Source of the DNA: Halorientalis regularis
Lineage (GTDB): Archaea; Halobacteriota; Halobacteria; Halobacteriales; Haloarculaceae
DNA length: 47,242 bases
Assembly (NCBI RefSeq): GCF_023698535.1
Contig: NZ_JALJCL010000020.1
Coordinates: forward strand, 1-47,242
Direction: 5' to 3'
In this document: piece after piece, positions 7,767 to 16,682 of the stretch
How positions within the stretch are numbered: the stretch's first letter is position 1
How the letters are laid out: every line of letters begins with the position of its first letter
Program-made: the position numbers and the translations under genes
Notes under the pieces: generated by a model
The model's database searches: none
Told to the model about the DNA's origin: nothing
Seen by the model: the letters and a program-made list of their open reading frames with translations, nothing else

Positions 7767-9107
7767 ATGACCCACGAGCAGTCGCGCGATCTGTACGACC
7801 GGGCGCTGTCGGTGTTGCCCGGCGGCGTCAACTCCGCGGTGCGGGCGGCCATCGAGCCCTACCCACCCTTCGTCGAGCGGGGCGACGACGGCCACGTCAT
7901 CGACGCCGACGGGAACCGCTACATCGACTGGGTGATGGGCCTGGGCCCGCTGCTGTACGGCCACGACACGCCCCAGCCCGTGGAAGCGGCCATCCAGTCC
8001 CACGCCAGTGAGGGCCCGATGTACGGGATGCCCACCGAAATCGAGGTCGAACACGCCGAGTTCGTCGCCCGGCACGTCCCCTCGGTCGAGATGCTCCGCT
8101 TCGTCAACTCCGGCACCGAAGCCACCGTCTCGGCCTGCCGCCTCGCCCGCGCCCACACGGGCCGTGACAAGATCGTCGTGATGCAGGGCGGCTACCACGG
8201 CGCACAGGAGACCACCCTCGTCGAGGGCGAGTACGACGACACTCGCCCGTCCAGCCCCGGCATCCCCCAGTCCTTTGCCGACGAGACGCTGGCCATCCCG
8301 TTCAACGACGAGGAAGCGGCCCACCGCGTCTTCGAGGACTACGGCGACGAGATCGCGGGCGTCCTCGTCGAGCCGATCCTCGCCAACTACGGCATCGTCC
8401 GCCCCGTCGACGGCTACCACGAGACCCTCCGGGACCTGACCGACGAGCACGACTCCCTGTTGATCTTCGACGAGGTCATCACCGGCTTCCGGGTCGGCGG
8501 CCTCCAGTGCGCCCAGGGGAAGTTCGGCATCGAACCCGACCTGACGACGTTCGGCAAGCTCATCGGCGGCGGCTTCCCCGTCGGTGCCATCGGCGGCCCC
8601 GCCCGGCTCATGGAGCAGTTCACCCCCTCGGGCGACGTGTTCCAGGCCGGCACCTTCTCGGGCCACCCGGTCACGATGGCCGCCGGCCTCGAGTCGCTCC
8701 GCTACGCCGCCGAACACGACGTCCACGACCACATCCACGACCTCGGCGAGCAGCTACGGCACGGCCTCGCCGAGATCGTCGAAGAGCAGGCCCCGTCCTA
8801 CACCGTCACCGGCACCGACGGGATGTTCAAACTCGTGTTCACCCGCGGCGCCCCCGACAGTTTCGAGGACCACTGCGAGGGCGGCTGCGCACAGCGCGAG
8901 GACTGCCCGCGCTACGACCACTGCCCGAAGACCGGCGCGGACGTGGCCGCCGGCGAGACCGACCGCTGGCGGCGGGTGTTCTGGCCCAAGATGAAAGACG
9001 AGGGCGTGTTCCTCTCCCAGAACCAGTTCGAGTCCCAGTTCGTCACGTACGCCCACACCGACGAGGACGTCGAGACCACGCTGGAGGCGTACAAGGAAGC
9101 GTTGTAG
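7767..9107 (+). CDS. hemL: Glutamate-1-semialdehyde 2,1-aminomutase
   Basis: 446 residues; a class III PLP-dependent enzyme that moves the amino group in glutamate-1-semialdehyde to give 5-aminolevulinate, the C5 route to heme and cobamides. The PLP lysine is K264 in [15 protein letters not shown], with the [10 protein letters not shown] segment before it and FVNSGTEA near residue 111. The ATG at 7767 is chosen because the protein then begins like other HemL proteins ([13 protein letters not shown]). An insertion near residues 370-386 has four cysteines (C370, C374, C380, C386) not found in bacterial HemL. Length is slightly above the usual 430 because of that insert. Confidence 0.95.
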   Translation: MTHEQSRDLYDRALSVLPGGVNSAVRAAIEPYPPFVERGDDGHVIDADGNRYIDWVMGLGPLLYGHDTPQPVEAAIQSHASEGPMYGMPTEIEVEHAEFVARHVPSVEMLRFVNSGTEATVSACRLARAHTGRDKIVVMQGGYHGAQETTLVEGEYDDTRPSSPGIPQSFADETLAIPFNDEEAAHRVFEDYGDEIAGVLVEPILANYGIVRPVDGYHETLRDLTDEHDSLLIFDEVITGFRVGGLQCAQGKFGIEPDLTTFGKLIGGGFPVGAIGGPARLMEQFTPSGDVFQAGTFSGHPVTMAAGLESLRYAAEHDVHDHIHDLGEQLRHGLAEIVEEQAPSYTVTGTDGMFKLVFTRGAPDSFEDHCEGGCAQREDCPRYDHCPKTGADVAAGETDRWRRVFWPKMKDEGVFLSQNQFESQFVTYAHTDEDVETTLEAYKEAL

Positions 9108-9156
9108 TCCCAGTCGAGCCGGTAGCCTTTCGACCGGGGCGGTTCGAGGGTTGGAC

Positions 9157-9954
9157 ATGAGCGACGCGGACATCAGTCTCGACGAGAAGCGGGTCTACGG
9201 CGAGAAGACCGGGACGACGGAGCTGTACGTCGCCGCCGACCTCGGCGTGGCCGTCGTCGCCGTCTCGGCGGACATCGTCGGCGAGTTCTCGCTGGCCCAC
9301 CGCTGTACCGCCCGGGACGTGGCGGCCGGCCCCGACTCACTGGCCGTCGCCACCGACGAGGACGTACTGGAGAGCGCCGACGGCGGCTACGAGCCGACCG
9401 ACTTCGGCCCCGCCGTGGCGGTCGGCTTCGACGGCGACGACCTGCTGGCGGCCGGTCCCGACGGCGCGGTCGCCCGCCGGGAGCGCGGTGGCGACTGGAC
9501 CACACTCGGCACGGTCGAGGACGTGCGCGCCATCGACGGGGACCTGCTGGCCACCGCAGGGGGCGTCTACCGCGTCGGCGACGGCCTCGACCACGTCGGC
9601 CTCGCCGACGCCCGGGACGTGGCGACCGGCGGAACACCCCTGGCCGCGACCGACGGCGGGCTCTACTACCTCGGCCCGGGCTGGGCGAAGGGGATCGAGG
9701 GCGAGTTCACCGCAGTCGCCAGCAGTCCCGAGCGGGGCCACGCCGCGACCGCCGACGCGCTCTACGAGGGCGACGGCGAGGACTGGCACGAGTGCGAGGT
9801 GCCGACCGACGAATCGGTCGTGGGGGTGACCCACGGCACGGGGACCTACGCCGTCACGGACCAGGGGACCGCCCTCGTGAACGCCGGCGACGGCTGGCGC
9901 TCCCGGGCGCTCGGCCTGCCGGGCGTCTCGGCGGTCGCGGTCGCACCGGAGTGA
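9157..9954 (+). CDS. HVO_0234-like beta-propeller protein
   Basis: 265 residues from the ATG at 9157; the TTG six bases earlier is less likely. The sequence is built from repeated short strands with turns such as AATDGGLYYLG, ATADALYEGDGEDW and AVTDQGTALVNAGDGW, which are the blades of a beta-propeller. There is no signal peptide. I associate it with the haloarchaeal HVO_0234 family, and the next gene is ribose-phosphate diphosphokinase, the same neighbour as in Haloferax (HVO_0235). The molecular role is unknown. Confidence 0.75.
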   Translation: MSDADISLDEKRVYGEKTGTTELYVAADLGVAVVAVSADIVGEFSLAHRCTARDVAAGPDSLAVATDEDVLESADGGYEPTDFGPAVAVGFDGDDLLAAGPDGAVARRERGGDWTTLGTVEDVRAIDGDLLATAGGVYRVGDGLDHVGLADARDVATGGTPLAATDGGLYYLGPGWAKGIEGEFTAVASSPERGHAATADALYEGDGEDWHECEVPTDESVVGVTHGTGTYAVTDQGTALVNAGDGWRSRALGLPGVSAVAVAPE

Positions 9955-10000
9955 GTGCGGAAGCGAAACACCGTTTAGCCACCGCGGCGAGGGCTCGCAT

Positions 10001-10849
10001 ATGATCGTCAGTGGGTCCAGTTCTCAGTCGCTGTCCGCGGCGCTGGCCGCGGCGACCGACGCGGACCTCGCGCCCGTCTCCTTCGAGCGGTTCCCCGACG
10101 GGGAACTCATGGCACAGGTCCCGTACTTCAATGCGGACGAGGCCGTAATCGTCGCCTCGACCGACTCCAGTGACGCGCACGTCGAGTTGCTCCAGTTGCA
10201 AGACGCCGTCCACGAGGCCGGGGCCGATCACGTCACGACCGTCATCCCATACATGGGCTACGCCCGCCAAGACGCGGCCTTCGAGCCGGGCCAGCCAGTC
10301 TCCGCCCGCGCGATGGCCCGCGCGCTGAGTCCCGGCACCGACCGCGTGCTGACCATCAACCCCCACGAGCCCGCGGTCACCGACCACTTCGACGTGCCGG
10401 CCGAAACCGTCGACGCCGCTGCACAGTTGGCCGACCCGCTCCCCGCGGACCTCACCGAACCCGTCTTCCTCTCGCCCGACGAGGGGGCCGTCGACATCGC
10501 CGAGACGGTACAGACCGCCTACGGTCGCGGCCACGTCGACTACTTCGAGAAGACCCGGCTCTCGGGCTCGGAGGTGGAGATCGAGCCCCGCGACGCCGAC
10601 GTCGACGGTCGGGACGTGGTGCTGACCGACGACATCGTCGCCACCGGGTCGACGATGGCCGAATCGGTCGCCGCGCTGGACGACATGGGTGCCGCCCGGG
10701 TGTACGTCACCTGCGTCCACCCGATGCTGGCCGCCGACGCGACGACGAAACTCGCCCGCGCCGGCGTCGAGGCCATCTACGGCACCGACACGCTGGAACG
10801 GGCCGCGAGTACCGTCAGCGCCGCGCCCGCCATCGCCGACGCGCTCTGA
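10001..10849 (+). CDS. prs: Ribose-phosphate diphosphokinase
   Basis: 282 residues; converts ribose 5-phosphate and ATP to PRPP for nucleotide, histidine and tryptophan synthesis. The PRPP-binding loop VVLTDDIVATGSTM covers about residues 206-219, preceded by the catalytic flexible loop KTR near 184-186 and the ATP-contact region FERFPDGE (28-35). The YMGYARQD segment near 84-91 is typical of the enzyme. The length is that of archaeal Prs, shorter than bacterial forms of about 315. It follows the beta-propeller gene by 46 bases and may share its transcript. Confidence 0.93.
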   Translation: MIVSGSSSQSLSAALAAATDADLAPVSFERFPDGELMAQVPYFNADEAVIVASTDSSDAHVELLQLQDAVHEAGADHVTTVIPYMGYARQDAAFEPGQPVSARAMARALSPGTDRVLTINPHEPAVTDHFDVPAETVDAAAQLADPLPADLTEPVFLSPDEGAVDIAETVQTAYGRGHVDYFEKTRLSGSEVEIEPRDADVDGRDVVLTDDIVATGSTMAESVAALDDMGAARVYVTCVHPMLAADATTKLARAGVEAIYGTDTLERAASTVSAAPAIADAL

Positions 10850-10911
10850 GGGGCGTCCACCCCACACACCTCCAATTTTAAGCCATGTCAGCCTGACCCA
10901 CAGGTAGGAGT

Positions 10912-12330
10912 GTGACTGGACTGGATGCTGTCGACGGCGCGTCCCCCTGGCAACAGCGACTGCTGACCCGCGATCTCGTGGCCGTCTGCCTCGTCCAGGA
11001 CGGGACCGTCGTCCACGCGAACGAGAGCCTGAGTGATCTGCTCGGCGTTTCGGCAGCCGACCTGTCCGGGGAGCCGTTCCTGTCGTTCGTCGCCGACGCG
11101 GATCGGGCGACCGTCGAGACGGCACTCGCGGCGGGCCGTACGACATCCGACGAGCGGCGGGAGGCTACCTGTACCGTGGTCGGTGCCGACGGCAGCGAAC
11201 GCGCGGTCGAGATCCGCGGCACGACGGTCGAGTACGAAGGGGACCCGGCAGTGATGTCGGTCGTCCTCGAACGGGACGACCGCCGGACGGACGCGGCGAG
11301 CCTCTACCGAGCGATCGTCGAGAACAGCCGCGACATCGCCTACGTGTACGGACCGGACGGCCGCACCGAACTCGTCAACCAGCGCGTCACCGAGTTCACC
11401 GGCATCCCGGTCGCGGCACTGGAAGGGACCTACCTCCTCGATTTCGCGTCGGTCGTCGACGCCGAGACGTTCGCCCGCTACGCCGACGCGGTCGAGGGCA
11501 TCCTCACCGGCGACCGCACGGATACAGCCGTCGAGATTGAGTCCGAGATCGGCCCCCGGACCGTCACCGGCGAACACAGACTCACGCCCCTGAAACGCGA
11601 CGGGCAGGTCGAGGGCGTCGTCGGCATCGCCCGCGACGTGACCACGCGCAAGGAACGGGAACGCCAGCTCTCGGAGCTCAAGCAGGTCCTGACCAGAGTG
11701 ATGCGGCACAACCTCCGCAACGATATCAACGTCATCCGGGCCTGTGCCGAGTTGCTCGCGGACTCGGCCGACGACGAGGTCCGCGATCTGGCCGAGCAGA
11801 TCGTCGAGAAGTGCGATTCGCTCACCGACACCAGCCAGAAGGCGACCCGCATCGAGCGGGCCATCCTGCGCAACGGCGACGTGGCCGAAACCGACGTGGG
11901 CGACCTCGTCTCCGAGATCGCCGCCCGTACCGACCGAAACCACCCAGCGGCGACCGTCGAGCGGACCGGCCCCGAGTCCGTCACGGCCCAGGCCCACGAC
12001 GATATCGACCTGGCCATCGAGAACCTCGTCGAGAACGCCGTCAAGCACAACGACAGCTCCGACCCGTGGGTCGGGATCGACGTCGAGCGGGACGACAAGA
12101 CGGTCACGATCCGCGTGGCCGACGACGGCCCCGGCATCTCCCCCGAAGAAGTCGCCATCCTCGAACGGCGGGAGGAGACCGCGCTCGAACACGGCAGCGG
12201 GGCCGGCCTGTGGCTCGCGGCGACCGTCGCCAACGCCTCCGGCGGCGGCATCACCGTCGACCGGACAGACCGGGGTACCGAAGCCCTCCTCCGACTCCCT
12301 GCCCCCGACGAGGCTCCTGAGCGGCCCTAG
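10912..12330 (+). CDS. PAS-domain sensor histidine kinase, soluble
   Basis: 472 residues from a GTG. Two PAS domains (about 18-120 and 128-245) precede a HisKA-like region with the phosphoacceptor H266 in RVMRHNLRND, then an ATPase domain with the N box near 367-380 (AIENLVENAVKHN), G1 VADDGPGI near 402 and G2 EHGSGAGLWL near 426. No membrane segments are visible, so it senses a cytoplasmic signal or interacts with other receptors. The HNLRND form of the H box is the common haloarchaeal type. No response regulator is adjacent. A TTTTAAG box lies about 35 bases upstream. Confidence 0.88.
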   Translation: MTGLDAVDGASPWQQRLLTRDLVAVCLVQDGTVVHANESLSDLLGVSAADLSGEPFLSFVADADRATVETALAAGRTTSDERREATCTVVGADGSERAVEIRGTTVEYEGDPAVMSVVLERDDRRTDAASLYRAIVENSRDIAYVYGPDGRTELVNQRVTEFTGIPVAALEGTYLLDFASVVDAETFARYADAVEGILTGDRTDTAVEIESEIGPRTVTGEHRLTPLKRDGQVEGVVGIARDVTTRKERERQLSELKQVLTRVMRHNLRNDINVIRACAELLADSADDEVRDLAEQIVEKCDSLTDTSQKATRIERAILRNGDVAETDVGDLVSEIAARTDRNHPAATVERTGPESVTAQAHDDIDLAIENLVENAVKHNDSSDPWVGIDVERDDKTVTIRVADDGPGISPEEVAILERREETALEHGSGAGLWLAATVANASGGGITVDRTDRGTEALLRLPAPDEAPERP

Positions 12331-12340
12331 TCCGACCTCC

Positions 12341-12397
12341 CAGCTTTTTCGTTGGGGTCGCTCTCGCTGGTCGCGACCCGCGCCTCGAAAAACGTGG
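12341..12397 (+). terminator. Probable 3' end signal of the histidine kinase gene
   Basis: CTTTTTCG lies eleven bases past the kinase stop, followed by the GGGTCGC/GCGACCC hairpin and then CGAAAAACGTGG. The T5 tract fits an archaeal intrinsic terminator. The arrangement resembles the hairpin elements at 19241, 35612 and 37195. Confidence 0.5.
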
Positions 12398-12503
12398 TTC
12401 CCGCGAACGGAGTGAGCGGGAGTCCACGAAAACCGGAGGTTTTCGGTATGCCACGAGAGCTCCGCTCTCGTGAGCACTCGAAAGAGGCGCAGCGGCTTTC
12501 GGT

Positions 12504-12540
12504 GGCGAAAAAGCCGGTCGCTCCCGCTGGTCGCGACCGG
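12504..12540 (-). terminator. Terminator of ileS
   Basis: On the minus strand the hairpin CCGGTCGC ... GCGACCGG (8-bp stem) is followed directly by CTTTTTCGCC. It starts ten bases after the ileS stop. Hairpin plus T5 is consistent with intrinsic termination. Confidence 0.65.
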
Positions 12541-12549
12541 GACGACAGG

Positions 12550-15500
12550 CTAGTCCGACGCTTCCGCCGCCGCCACCGCTTCCACTGCGATCTCCATCTC
12601 GACACCTTCGACCTCCCACTCCTTGCGGTGGCCGTCCTCGACCGGCCCGAACTCGTCGGCACGGACCTCGTCGGCGATCAGGGCCTCGTGGTCACGCACG
12701 AGGTCGGCCACGCGGTCGTCGTCGATGTCGAGGTCGACGCGGATGCGCTCCTCCAGATCGAGGTCGAGGTCCTTGCGCATCTCCTGAACCCGGCGGATCA
12801 CCTCGCGAGCGTACCCCTCGCTCTCGATGTCTTCGGTCAGGCCGGCGTCGATGTAGACGACGCCCAGTTCGTCACCGTCCACGTCGAAGGCCACACCCGT
12901 CACGTCGTCGGGCGTCTGCGTGACGAACTCGACCATCTCCTCGGTCAGATCGACGGCTTCGCCGAGGGTGTCTTCCACGGCCGCTTCGAGGGTCTCGACG
13001 GTCGGCTCGTCGACGCTGGCCTCGTTCATGGCGTTCATGACGCGGCCGGCGTCGTCGCCGAACTCCGGCCCCAGCAGGCTCATGTCGGCCTCGGCGGCGT
13101 AGGACAGCTCGCCCCAGCTCTCGCCGGGCTCGATCAGTTCGAGGTCGCGGGCGTTGAGCCGCTCGGTCAGCAGGGCGCGCTGGCTCTCGACGGCGGCGGC
13201 GGTCTCGTCGTCGTCGGCCGCGACGACGACCCGCGTGATCGGCCAGCGGAGGCTCCGCTCGGCCTGCTGGCGAGCGTTCGAGCCCGCCTCCTCGACGGCC
13301 CGGGCGACTTCGACTTCGCCCTCCAGGTCGGGGTCGTGCCAGAACTCGTCGGGTTCGGGCCAGTCGCACATGTGGACGGTGTCGTGGCCCGCCTCGCCCG
13401 TGAGGTTGCCGTAGATCTCCTCGGCGACGAAGGGGGCGAAGGGTGCGATCAGCGCGACGGTCTCTTCGAGGACCCGATACAGCGTGGCGTAGGCGGCCTC
13501 CTTGGACGCGCTGTCGCCCTCGTCCCACATTCGCTCGCGGACGACCTGCACGTAGAACCGGGACACGTCCTCGACGACGAACGAGAGCAGTTCGTCGAGG
13601 GCCTTGTCCTGCTCGAAGTCCGCGAAGTGCTCGGTCATCGTCTCCTCCACGGACTGAAGCCGCGAGAGCACCCACTCGTCGACGAGCTCGGTCTCGGCGT
13701 CTTCGAGATCAACGTCAGCTGGATCGAACTCGTCCATCCGCATGTACGGCAGCGGGAACCGGAAGACGTTCCAGAGGATGTTAAGCCGGCGCTGCATCTC
13801 GGCCATCTCCTCCCAGGAGAACTTCATGTCGTCCTCCTGTGGCGTCTGAGAGAGCAGGAACAGGCGCATCGGGTCCCGGCCGTGGCGCTCGATGGCCTCG
13901 CCGGGTTCGACGATGTTGCCGATGGATTTCGACATCTTCCGGCCGTCCGAATCCAGCGCCCAGCCGTGCATCAGCACCTGGTCGTAGGGGACCTCGCCCA
14001 GCGCGGCGGTGCCCATCCCGAGCTGGGACCAGAACCAGCCCCGCGTCTGGTCGTGGGCCTCGATGATGAGGTCGGCCGGCCACAGTTCGTCGAACCGCTC
14101 GTCGTGCTCGGGGAAGTCGAGCGTCCCCCACGTCGCGACCGACGAATCGAGCCACACGTCGAACACGTCGCCGACGCGAGTGTAGGTGGTGCCGTCCTCG
14201 GTGATCGTCAGGTCGTCGACCGTGCCCTTGTGGAGGTCGACGGTCTCGGGGTCGATGTCCTGGTCGACCCGCTCGGCCAGTTCCTCGCGCGTGCCGACGA
14301 CGATGGCGTCGGCCATCTCACCGCTCCACTCGTCGTCGGGCGTCCAGATCGGAATCGGGATGCCCCAGTAGCGCTGGCGGGAGACGTTCCAGTCCGGCGA
14401 GTCCGCCACGAAGTCCCGGAAACGGTTGTCCCGGGCGCTCTGGGGGAACCATTCGCTGTCCTCGATGTTGTCGAGCAGTTCGTCCTTGATGTCGGTGACC
14501 GTGATGAACCACTGGTCGGTGACGAGGCGAACGATGTCCGTGTCACACCGCCAGCACTGCCCCTCGCGGACGGAGTGACCCTGTTCGCTCGATAGCAGAT
14601 GCCCGCCCGCGTCGAGGTCACCGATGATCTCGTCGTTGGCGTCCCGGACGAACTCGCCCGCGTACTCGCCAGCAGCGTCGGTGTAGACCCCGTCGTTGCC
14701 GACGGGACAGAAGATCTCCAGGTCGAGTTCCTGGCCGCGCTCGAAGTCCTCCTCACCGTGGCCGGGCGCGGAGTGGACCAGTCCCGTGCGGTCGGCCTCC
14801 ACGTAGTCGGCGGTGTAGACCTGCCCGGAGCCCTCGGCCTGGGCGTGGTCGGGCACCTGCTCGGCGAGCGGGTGGTCGTACGTCCAGCCGACCATCTCCT
14901 CGCCGCCGAGTTCCTCGACGACCTCGTAGTCCTCGTAGCGGCCCGTCTTCAGCACGTCCTCGACGCAGGCCTTGGCGACGTACAGGCGCTCGGTCTCGCC
15001 GTCTTTGGTGGCGTCGACGCCGACGTAATCCAGGTCGCCGTCGACCGCGACGAAGGTGTTCGCGACGATGGTCCAGGGCGTCGTGGTCCAGATGACGAGG
15101 CTTCCATCCCGCTCGGCGAGAGGAAATTTCACGTAGATCGAGGGCTTGCCGACCTGGTGGTACTCGACCTCGTTGTTGGCGATGGCGGTTTCACACCGGG
15201 GGCACTGGTTGATCGAGCGTTTGCCCTGCTCGACCAGCCCGCGCTCGTGGACCTTCTCGAAGCCCCACCACGCGGCTTCCATGTACTCCGGGCGCACCGT
15301 CTTGTACGGGTCGTCCCAGTCCATCCAGACACCGAAGGACTTGAAATCCTCCTGCAGGCCGTCGAGTTGCTCCTCGGCGAACTGCTTGCACTCGTCGATG
15401 AAGTTCTGTTCGCCGAACTCCTCGATGTCTTTCTTGTTCTCGAAGCCGAGTTTCTCCTCGACTTTCGTCTCGATGGGGAGCCCGTGCATGTCGTAGCCCG

Positions 15501-15753
15501 GGCGGTCGGTCACGTCGTACCCCTGCATGCGGAGATAGCGGATGTAGCAGTCCTTGAGGGTCTTGTTCCAGGTCGTCCCCATGTGCGCCGACCCGGAGGT
15601 GTATGGCGGTCCGTCGACGAAGAAGTACGTCTCGCCGTCGGCCCGGTGTTGCTTGGTCTGTTCGTAGGCGTCGACCGCGTCCCAGTACTCGAAGACCTCG
15701 TCTTCGAGGTCGTGGGGCTCGTACTGGTCCTCGACCGGCTCGAACCTGCTCAT
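12550..15753 (-). CDS. ileS: Isoleucyl-tRNA synthetase
   Basis: 1067 residues; charges tRNA-Ile with isoleucine and edits valine. The HIGH-type motif is HMGT at 57-60 (PYTSGSAHMGT), and GRKMSKSIGN near residue 608 is the KMSKS loop. Between them is the editing domain, and the C-terminus carries the anticodon-binding and archaeal/eukaryotic-type tail. Two CxxC pairs (QCPRCE near 190 and QCWRCD near 405) are the zinc-like motifs of this clade. The ATG at 15753 gives MSRFEPVEDQYEP, better than the longer frame that starts at an upstream codon in the promoter. The 3' end lies next to the hairpin insert. Confidence 0.96.
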   Translation of the reverse strand: MSRFEPVEDQYEPHDLEDEVFEYWDAVDAYEQTKQHRADGETYFFVDGPPYTSGSAHMGTTWNKTLKDCYIRYLRMQGYDVTDRPGYDMHGLPIETKVEEKLGFENKKDIEEFGEQNFIDECKQFAEEQLDGLQEDFKSFGVWMDWDDPYKTVRPEYMEAAWWGFEKVHERGLVEQGKRSINQCPRCETAIANNEVEYHQVGKPSIYVKFPLAERDGSLVIWTTTPWTIVANTFVAVDGDLDYVGVDATKDGETERLYVAKACVEDVLKTGRYEDYEVVEELGGEEMVGWTYDHPLAEQVPDHAQAEGSGQVYTADYVEADRTGLVHSAPGHGEEDFERGQELDLEIFCPVGNDGVYTDAAGEYAGEFVRDANDEIIGDLDAGGHLLSSEQGHSVREGQCWRCDTDIVRLVTDQWFITVTDIKDELLDNIEDSEWFPQSARDNRFRDFVADSPDWNVSRQRYWGIPIPIWTPDDEWSGEMADAIVVGTREELAERVDQDIDPETVDLHKGTVDDLTITEDGTTYTRVGDVFDVWLDSSVATWGTLDFPEHDERFDELWPADLIIEAHDQTRGWFWSQLGMGTAALGEVPYDQVLMHGWALDSDGRKMSKSIGNIVEPGEAIERHGRDPMRLFLLSQTPQEDDMKFSWEEMAEMQRRLNILWNVFRFPLPYMRMDEFDPADVDLEDAETELVDEWVLSRLQSVEETMTEHFADFEQDKALDELLSFVVEDVSRFYVQVVRERMWDEGDSASKEAAYATLYRVLEETVALIAPFAPFVAEEIYGNLTGEAGHDTVHMCDWPEPDEFWHDPDLEGEVEVARAVEEAGSNARQQAERSLRWPITRVVVAADDDETAAAVESQRALLTERLNARDLELIEPGESWGELSYAAEADMSLLGPEFGDDAGRVMNAMNEASVDEPTVETLEAAVEDTLGEAVDLTEEMVEFVTQTPDDVTGVAFDVDGDELGVVYIDAGLTEDIESEGYAREVIRRVQEMRKDLDLDLEERIRVDLDIDDDRVADLVRDHEALIADEVRADEFGPVEDGHRKEWEVEGVEMEIAVEAVAAAEASD

Positions 15754-15855
15754 GTGAGTCCAATTCGGTGCCGGGACTAAAGGCAAATCGGTCCCGCGTC
15801 ACGATACCGCAAACCGAACCGGCCGTTTATTGGTGCCCAGCGGCAAGCAAGCGGC

Positions 15856-16386
15856 GTGTTCGGAGCCGAACGCGGACAGTCCGAAGTCCTCGGCGAAGTG
15901 TTGCTGGTCGGCGTGGCCGTCGTCGTCGCGGCCGTCCTGTCGCTGGGCGCGCTGGGATTCGGCGAGGAGGTCGACGACCCGGCGCCGACGGTCGCCGAGT
16001 CCAGCGGCGAACTCGTCGCCGACGACGGCCGCTTCGGCAACCAGCGCGTCAGGATCTACCACGAGGCGGGCGACCCCGTTCGGGTCGAGAACGTCGAGAT
16101 CGCCGTCGACGCGTCCGACGCCTGCGGGAAGCGAGGACGGATCGTCAACCTCCCGACGAACACCATCGACGCGGACGAGAACGTCCGGGGTCCGGACATC
16201 TTCGACGGCCGTACCGGGCAGGCGAAGGGCGCGCTCGACGACGAGGTCTTCGCCGCCGGCGACGTGTTCGACTTCCGACTGACCAGCGGCACCTGCGAAC
16301 TCGATCCCGGCGACCGGATCACAGTCCGGGTCGTCCACACCCCCTCGGGCGCGGTGATCGTCGAGGCGCGACTGACCGCGAACTGA
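15856..16386 (+). CDS. Type IV pilin-like protein with archaeal class III signal
   Basis: 176 residues from a GTG. The N-terminus MFGAERGQSEVLGEVLLVG has the basic/Gly-Gln cleavage context followed by SEVLGEV and a hydrophobic helix (about 15-35), the hallmark of halobacterial type IV pilins processed by PibD. The remainder is an Ig-like beta-rich extracellular domain with two cysteines (DACGKRG and SGTCELDPGD) that could form a disulfide. It is probably an adhesion or surface pilus subunit. No pilus assembly genes are nearby. Confidence 0.85.
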   Translation: MFGAERGQSEVLGEVLLVGVAVVVAAVLSLGALGFGEEVDDPAPTVAESSGELVADDGRFGNQRVRIYHEAGDPVRVENVEIAVDASDACGKRGRIVNLPTNTIDADENVRGPDIFDGRTGQAKGALDDEVFAAGDVFDFRLTSGTCELDPGDRITVRVVHTPSGAVIVEARLTAN

Positions 16387-16401
16387 CCGCGAACCGTCAT
16401 C

Positions 16402-16605
16402 GTGGAGTACGACCGGCCAGTAGCACCACCCGTGCCCGAGTTTCCCGACCCCGCGGACCGCCACGCGCTCGCCAACGACTGCCGGCGCTGTCCCGCACTC
16501 GTCGCGGGACGGGAGTGCATCTCGTGGGGCAACGAGCGCGTCGCCACCCTCGGCACCATGCTCGGCGTCATCGTCATGCTGTATCTGGACGTGTCGCTGG
16601 GCTGA
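16402..16605 (+). pseudogene. Uracil-DNA glycosylase remnant fused to a foreign C-terminal tail
   Basis: The first 43 or so residues (from a GTG; PVPEFPDPADRHALANDCRR, then CPALVAGRECISWGN) look like the N-terminus of a haloarchaeal family 4/5 uracil-DNA glycosylase, including the CRRCP cluster cysteines. A complete enzyme would be about 190-200 residues and continue into the GEAPG motif. Here the frame passes instead into a hydrophobic stretch ending MLGVIVMLYLDVSLG and stops at 67 residues. The tail resembles the end of a membrane protein, possibly a ZIP-type metal transporter, although I am unsure of that. An internal deletion joining two genes is the simplest explanation. Confidence 0.65.
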
Positions 16606-16682
16606 CCGTCCACCACCGGGACCGAAATCGACCGTCGATTCGGCCGATACAACTATTCTTGGGTTGTCCATAGTTTCTCGAA

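Larger units (their letters stand above)
12327..12559. repeat. Hairpin-rich insert between convergent genes, bounded by 10-bp direct repeats
   Basis: CTAGTCCGAC occurs at 12327-12336 and again at 12550-12559, and the stop codons of the kinase and ileS lie in the two copies. Between them are several perfect dyads: GGGTCGC/GCGACCC (12355-12379), CGAAAACC/GGTTTTCG (12427-12445), CACGAGAGC/GCTCTCGTG (12452-12472) and CCGGTCGC/GCGACCGG (12514-12540). A 23-bp sequence starting GGTCGCT is present as near-identical direct copies at 12356-12378 and 12516-12538. No protein gene is plausible here. Confidence 0.75.

Noticed and set aside
12352-14595. 747-codon plus-strand frame opposite ileS
   Set aside because: Antisense to the well-supported isoleucyl-tRNA synthetase; begins within the hairpin block and has no recognisable domain.
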